This document shows positions 14,617-17,500 of a stretch of 17,500 bases of DNA, piece after piece (position 1 is the first letter of the stretch; each line of letters begins with the position of its first letter). The notes beneath the pieces are model-generated. The model saw only the letters and a list, made by a program, of their open reading frames with translations. It was not told the DNA's origin and did no database searches. Origin of the DNA: Zygnema cylindricum (taxonomy: Eukaryota; Streptophyta; Zygnematophyceae; Zygnematales; Zygnemataceae). Location of the stretch: positions 236,298 through 253,797 of the forward strand of contig JBBHKE010000276.1 of assembly GCA_037447655.1 (NCBI GenBank), written 5' to 3'. The position numbers and the translations under genes were made by a program.

Positions 14617-16493
14617 GTGAGAGGGAGAGAGAGAAGAGAGGAAGAGGGTGGAGGAGAAGGGGGAGAGGGAGAGGGCGAGGAGGGTGGCGAGGAAAGGGAG
14701 AGGGGGGAAGAAGGATAGGGAGGGAGCGAGGGAGGAGGGGGGATGAGAGGGAGAGGGAGAGGGAGAACTTGCCTCAAAAAATGCACAAGGTTGGTTTTTT
14801 TCTTTCATAACATTTTTTTCTTTTTTCCTTTCTCTTTTTCTTTTTTTATAACTTTTTTTCCTTTTTTTTCCACTTTTTTTTCTTCTTTTTTTTTTACTTT
14901 TTTTTCTTTTTTTTTTATCAAGAGATTTTGATAACCTGATTTTTTGAAACATATATCAACATTGAAAAGAAAAATCAGGATAATAATGATGATTTACATA
15001 TTTGATATAAATTACTCTTTTATGTAGTTGAAATATATATATATATATTTTTTTTTGAAATCGACTATCTTTTATGTACTTAAAATAAATGATCTTTTAT
15101 TTATTTGAATAAAACCCTTTTTTTTCCGGTCAGGTTTCGACTGCTCGACTCTCCTCCATCTCTCTCTATAGAAAAAAATTCCCTACCTCAAAAAAAAAAA
15201 AAAAAAAATCTGCCCCTACAAAAGTCACCAAAAACCCCAAAAATACTCAAAATTCTCATCTAAGAAATCCTTAACGAAAAACTTCATTTTTTTTTTTTTT
15301 TTAAACCCTCAAAAAAACCTCAAGAAAACATAAAAAAACAAAAAAATCCAAGAAATCCCAAGAAAATCCTTGAATAATCCTCTCAAAACCCCTTTTTTTT
15401 TTTTCGGACAGGTCTCGACGGCCCGACTCTCCTCCGTCTCTCTCGAAAGGAGTGGGGAAAATTACAGGAAGAGGACAAATCCAGACATTATGTAGTGAGT
15501 ATAAAGAAAAAAAAAGGAACTTTTTCCCATTTTCTTCCCGTCGCTTACCTCTCCCTTCTTTCGAAGGAGGAGGGGTCGGAGGCCGTAAAAAAAGCTTTGC
15601 CCTATTTGACCAGGTATTTTTTTTTAAATTATTTTTTCATTTTTTATTCTATTTTCTTGGGGGGGGGGATTATTATTATTATTTTTTTTTTTGGGGAGGG
15701 GGAGGTTTGGGCTTTTTTTGGGCTTTAAGATCTCCTTCTCCCCCTCCCTCTCCTCCTGTCCCCTCTCCCTCACTCTCTCCCTCTCCCTCTTCCTCTTCCT
15801 CCGTCTCTCCCTCTCCCTCACCATCCTCCTCTCCTTTTCCTTCTTCCCCCCTCCTCGTCCCTCGTCCCTTTCCCTTGTTCGTCCCCTCTTCCCTCTCCTT
15901 CCCTCTCCCTCTCCCTCTCCCTCTCCTCTTATTATAAATCACTTAAACAAGTAACTAATAATAGATTTATTACCTACACTAATCGGGTATAAAAAAACAC
16001 GTACTTGAATTAGAGTTATTATTATTAAAGCACTATTTTTTTTGTTTTTCGATTGAAAAAATTTACAAACACACTAGTTAATGATCTTTGGTTCAAATAA
16101 AAATAAAAAATTATCAAACTGTCATTTTTGTTAACTTCAAATGTGTCGATAGGTATAGTGTAGTCCGTCTTTATTCAAATTAATCACTCTAATTTGTGTT
16201 TTTTGGGATTCTTTTATGGGATTAACATATTAAAAAATATTGAGAAGAAGAAAGCAGTGTCTTTTTTTTTTTTTTCCTTTTTCTTTTTTTCTTTATGTGG
16301 AATAATGAAATTGTGAGCGCATGTTTTTTTATGTTGTTTTTTACGTAGCTTTTTATCGAAATAGTTGGAAGGTTGTTCTATCATTTATCATTCTTCTTTT
16401 TTTGTCTATCTTTTTTCCTTTTTTTCTTTAAAGGGAAATTCTGGAATGTGCCAAACTTTATTCGTCTCTTTTTGACAGCTGTCGATGGAACGA
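14244..16493 (+). CDS. Unrecognised protein with probable chloroplast transit peptide (5' part)
   Basis: Join: 14244-14616, 15412-15494, 15567-15613, 16434-16493, continuing past the window; 187 codons visible. I do not recognise the family. Residues 1 to about 90 begin MEFSSTALSPSHVRNAAAIV and are rich in Ser, Thr, Val and Lys with very few acids, as in chloroplast transit peptides. A Gly/Lys/Arg linker follows (KKGFGGKKGG, GGGRGFGSGS), then LDGPTLLRLSRKEWGKLQEE, DKSRHYV, EEGSEAVKKALPYLTR and EILECAKLYSSLFDSCRW, which reads as a soluble helical domain. Evidence for the splicing is that all three junctions keep phase (1, 0, 2) with good GT-AG sites. The ATG is in GCCATGG context. The gene is partial on the right; only AT-rich intron-like DNA follows. 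Plastid location is inferred from composition only. Confidence 0.65.
14617..14767 (+). repeat. GA-rich microsatellite in intron 1 of the plastid-type gene
   Basis: GAGGGAGAGAGAGAAGAG and (GGGAGA)n-type purine tract starting right at the donor. It is the same sequence class as the POP5 intron tract but here G-rich on the sense strand. Confidence 0.8.
15131..15171 (+). pseudogene. Decayed duplicate of exon 2 (stop-containing)
   Basis: CAGGTTTCGACTGCTCGACT, then CTCCTCCATCTCTCTCTATAG, matches the acceptor and first 36 bases of exon 2 at 15409-15449, including the preceding T-run and CGG(T/A)CAG. In the same phase it reads FDCSTLLHLSL and then TAG. No donor follows. It could be a dead copy or a poison exon. 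Confidence 0.7.
15412..15494 (+). CDS. Plastid-type gene exon 2
   Basis: Acceptor T12-CGGACAG|GT. G from exon 1 plus GT makes Gly, then LDGPTLLRLSRKEWGKLQEE and DKSRHYV. The donor GTA|GTGAGT is phase 0. The alternative is read-through into exon 3, since the 72-bp intron has no in-frame stop. Confidence 0.6.
15567..15613 (+). CDS. Plastid-type gene exon 3
   Basis: A pyrimidine-rich stretch ending TTTCGAAG precedes EEGSEAVKKALPYLT plus AG. The donor CCAG|GTATTT leaves phase 2. Confidence 0.6.
15654..15927 (+). repeat. G-run, (TTA)n and C/T-rich microsatellites in intron 3
   Basis: G10 at about 15659, (TTA)4 at 15671, GGGGAGGGGGAGG, then about 190 bp of (CTCCCT)n-type sequence at 15734-15927. 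Overlapping open frames here (poly Ser/Pro/Leu or Arg/Glu/Gly) are repeat artefacts. Confidence 0.85.
16434..16493 (+). CDS. Plastid-type gene exon 4
   Basis: A long C/T tract and TTTAAAG acceptor. AG from exon 3 plus G makes Arg, then EILECAKLYSSLFDSCRWN plus GA; the donor ACGA|GTAAGA leaves phase 2. The 60-bp length and phase fit support it. No later exon is visible in the window. Confidence 0.55.
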
Positions 16494-17500
16494 GTAAGAT
16501 CATAAATTTCTAAATTTTCCTTTTTTTTCTAATTATTATTATTGTTTTATTTTAAACACAAAAACTAGAATTAAGCTAGCCGAAATCATGAAATTTTGTT
16601 GAAACAGCTTTAAGTAATTTGAAATAAATTTAAAAATATTTCGGGAAAAAAGAACGTGCAAAATAGAAAGTGCAATGCTTCTTAAATAACAAATAAAGAG
16701 GGATTGAAATTTTGTAAATTTTTGTAATTTTGTAAAATATTTTTTTCTGATCATATTCTCCCTTTTAAAAGTTAACTGGACCCATTATTTTTTGAAAATG
16801 AAAGATGATAAAACCCAATAAGTTCTAAACAACCCTAAAACCTAATTTCCTAAAATCCAAAAAGAATAAATAATGATATGAGTTAAAAAGAATCTGATAT
16901 CATTTTTTATTATTTCATGATGTATACCTTTTTGTTTTTTTTTTTATCAAATGATAAGATTATTGGAATTGAAACCAAAGATTTAAAAAGAAAAAAAATG
17001 CCCAGAAGGTCGTGAAAATTTTTAAAAATCCACATTAATTTTTGAAAATTCCCGAAAAAGATCCCAAAAAAATCTCAAAGAAAATCTAAAAAAAAAATCC
17101 AAATAAATTATTAAAAAAATAAAAACTGGAAAATAAAAATCCTTCAAAAGATAATATTAATAATAACAACAATAATAATAGTAATAGCAAATAACAAATA
17201 TTATTATAGTAATAGTAAAATTAAACATAATAACAATAGCAATATTAATAATGATAAGAATAAGAATAATAATAACAAAAACAATAACAATAATAATAAG
17301 GATAGCAGTTATAATGTTATTAACAATAATTATAACTTAAAACAATTTCAACAATTATTTATATCAATAATTGACAGTAATTAACAAAGATTATCAGAAA
17401 TTAACAAAAATTAACAAAAAATAACAAAAAATAACACCAATCAATAATTAACAATAATTATCAAAAATTAACAATGATTAACAAAAATTCACAAAAATTC
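16494..17500. other. AT-rich low-complexity DNA, presumed intron
   Basis: No exon seen on either strand. It contains scattered ACCCTAAAA motifs, (AAT/AAC/AAG)n repeats at 17150-17310, and a degenerate ATTAACAAAA-type repeat from 17370 to the end. Confidence 0.6.
17150..17500 (+). repeat. Imperfect (AAT)n then (ATTAACAAAA)n repeats
   Basis: Trinucleotide AAT/AAC/TAG units change near 17370 into ten-base units such as AATTAACAAA and AAATAACAAA, reaching the window edge. Confidence 0.7.

Noticed and set aside
14521-14952. Several overlapping frames rich in Arg/Glu/Gly, Ser/Pro or Lys
   Set aside because: Translations of GA/CT and T/A homopolymer runs in intron 1 of the plastid-type gene.
1-17500. 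tRNA, rRNA or viral genes
   Set aside because: No cloverleaf with conserved A and B boxes, no rRNA core sequence, and no reverse-transcriptase, capsid or integrase motif was seen on either strand by eye.

Overview
This is nuclear DNA of an intron-rich eukaryote, most probably a plant or streptophyte alga. The reasons are spliced genes with GT-AG introns, arrays of the plant-type telomere unit CCCTAAA, a pyrimidine-rich leader, and a gene whose first exon reads like a chloroplast transit peptide. I cannot name the species. The DNA is AT-rich, full of homopolymers and microsatellites, and carries several small inverted-repeat elements. There is no bacterial signature.

Three protein genes can be reconstructed by following splice sites and codon phase. 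(1) Positions 1033-7801, plus strand: a GDP-fucose protein O-fucosyltransferase-like enzyme in about nine exons. The sugar-donor motif (AVHWR) is split by an intron, and the long open frame over that exon is in the wrong frame. (2) Positions 11757-9580, minus strand: a complete three-exon gene for POP5, a protein subunit of RNase P/RNase MRP (149 residues). Its second intron holds a polypurine microsatellite of about 640 bp. (3) From 14244 to beyond the right edge, plus strand: a gene of unrecognised function with a probable plastid transit peptide. Four exons are visible, and there is a decayed, stop-containing copy of exon 2 upstream of the real one.

Layout: 1-1032 is upstream sequence with a MITE and a long hairpin. 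1033-7801 is gene 1, with a MITE-like element, three intronic tandem repeats and a tandem duplication over one donor site. 7802-9579 is the convergent spacer between genes 1 and 2, with another MITE-like element. 9580-11757 is POP5. 11758-14243 is the divergent spacer: a GTTTAAAC cluster next to POP5, a degenerate tandem repeat, a nested mobile-element mosaic with the best MITE copy, then a telomere-like repeat leader in front of gene 3. 14244-16493 is gene 3, and 16494-17500 is AT-rich low-complexity DNA, presumably intron. The genes share no obvious pathway: secretory-pathway glycosylation, tRNA/rRNA processing, and probably a plastid function.
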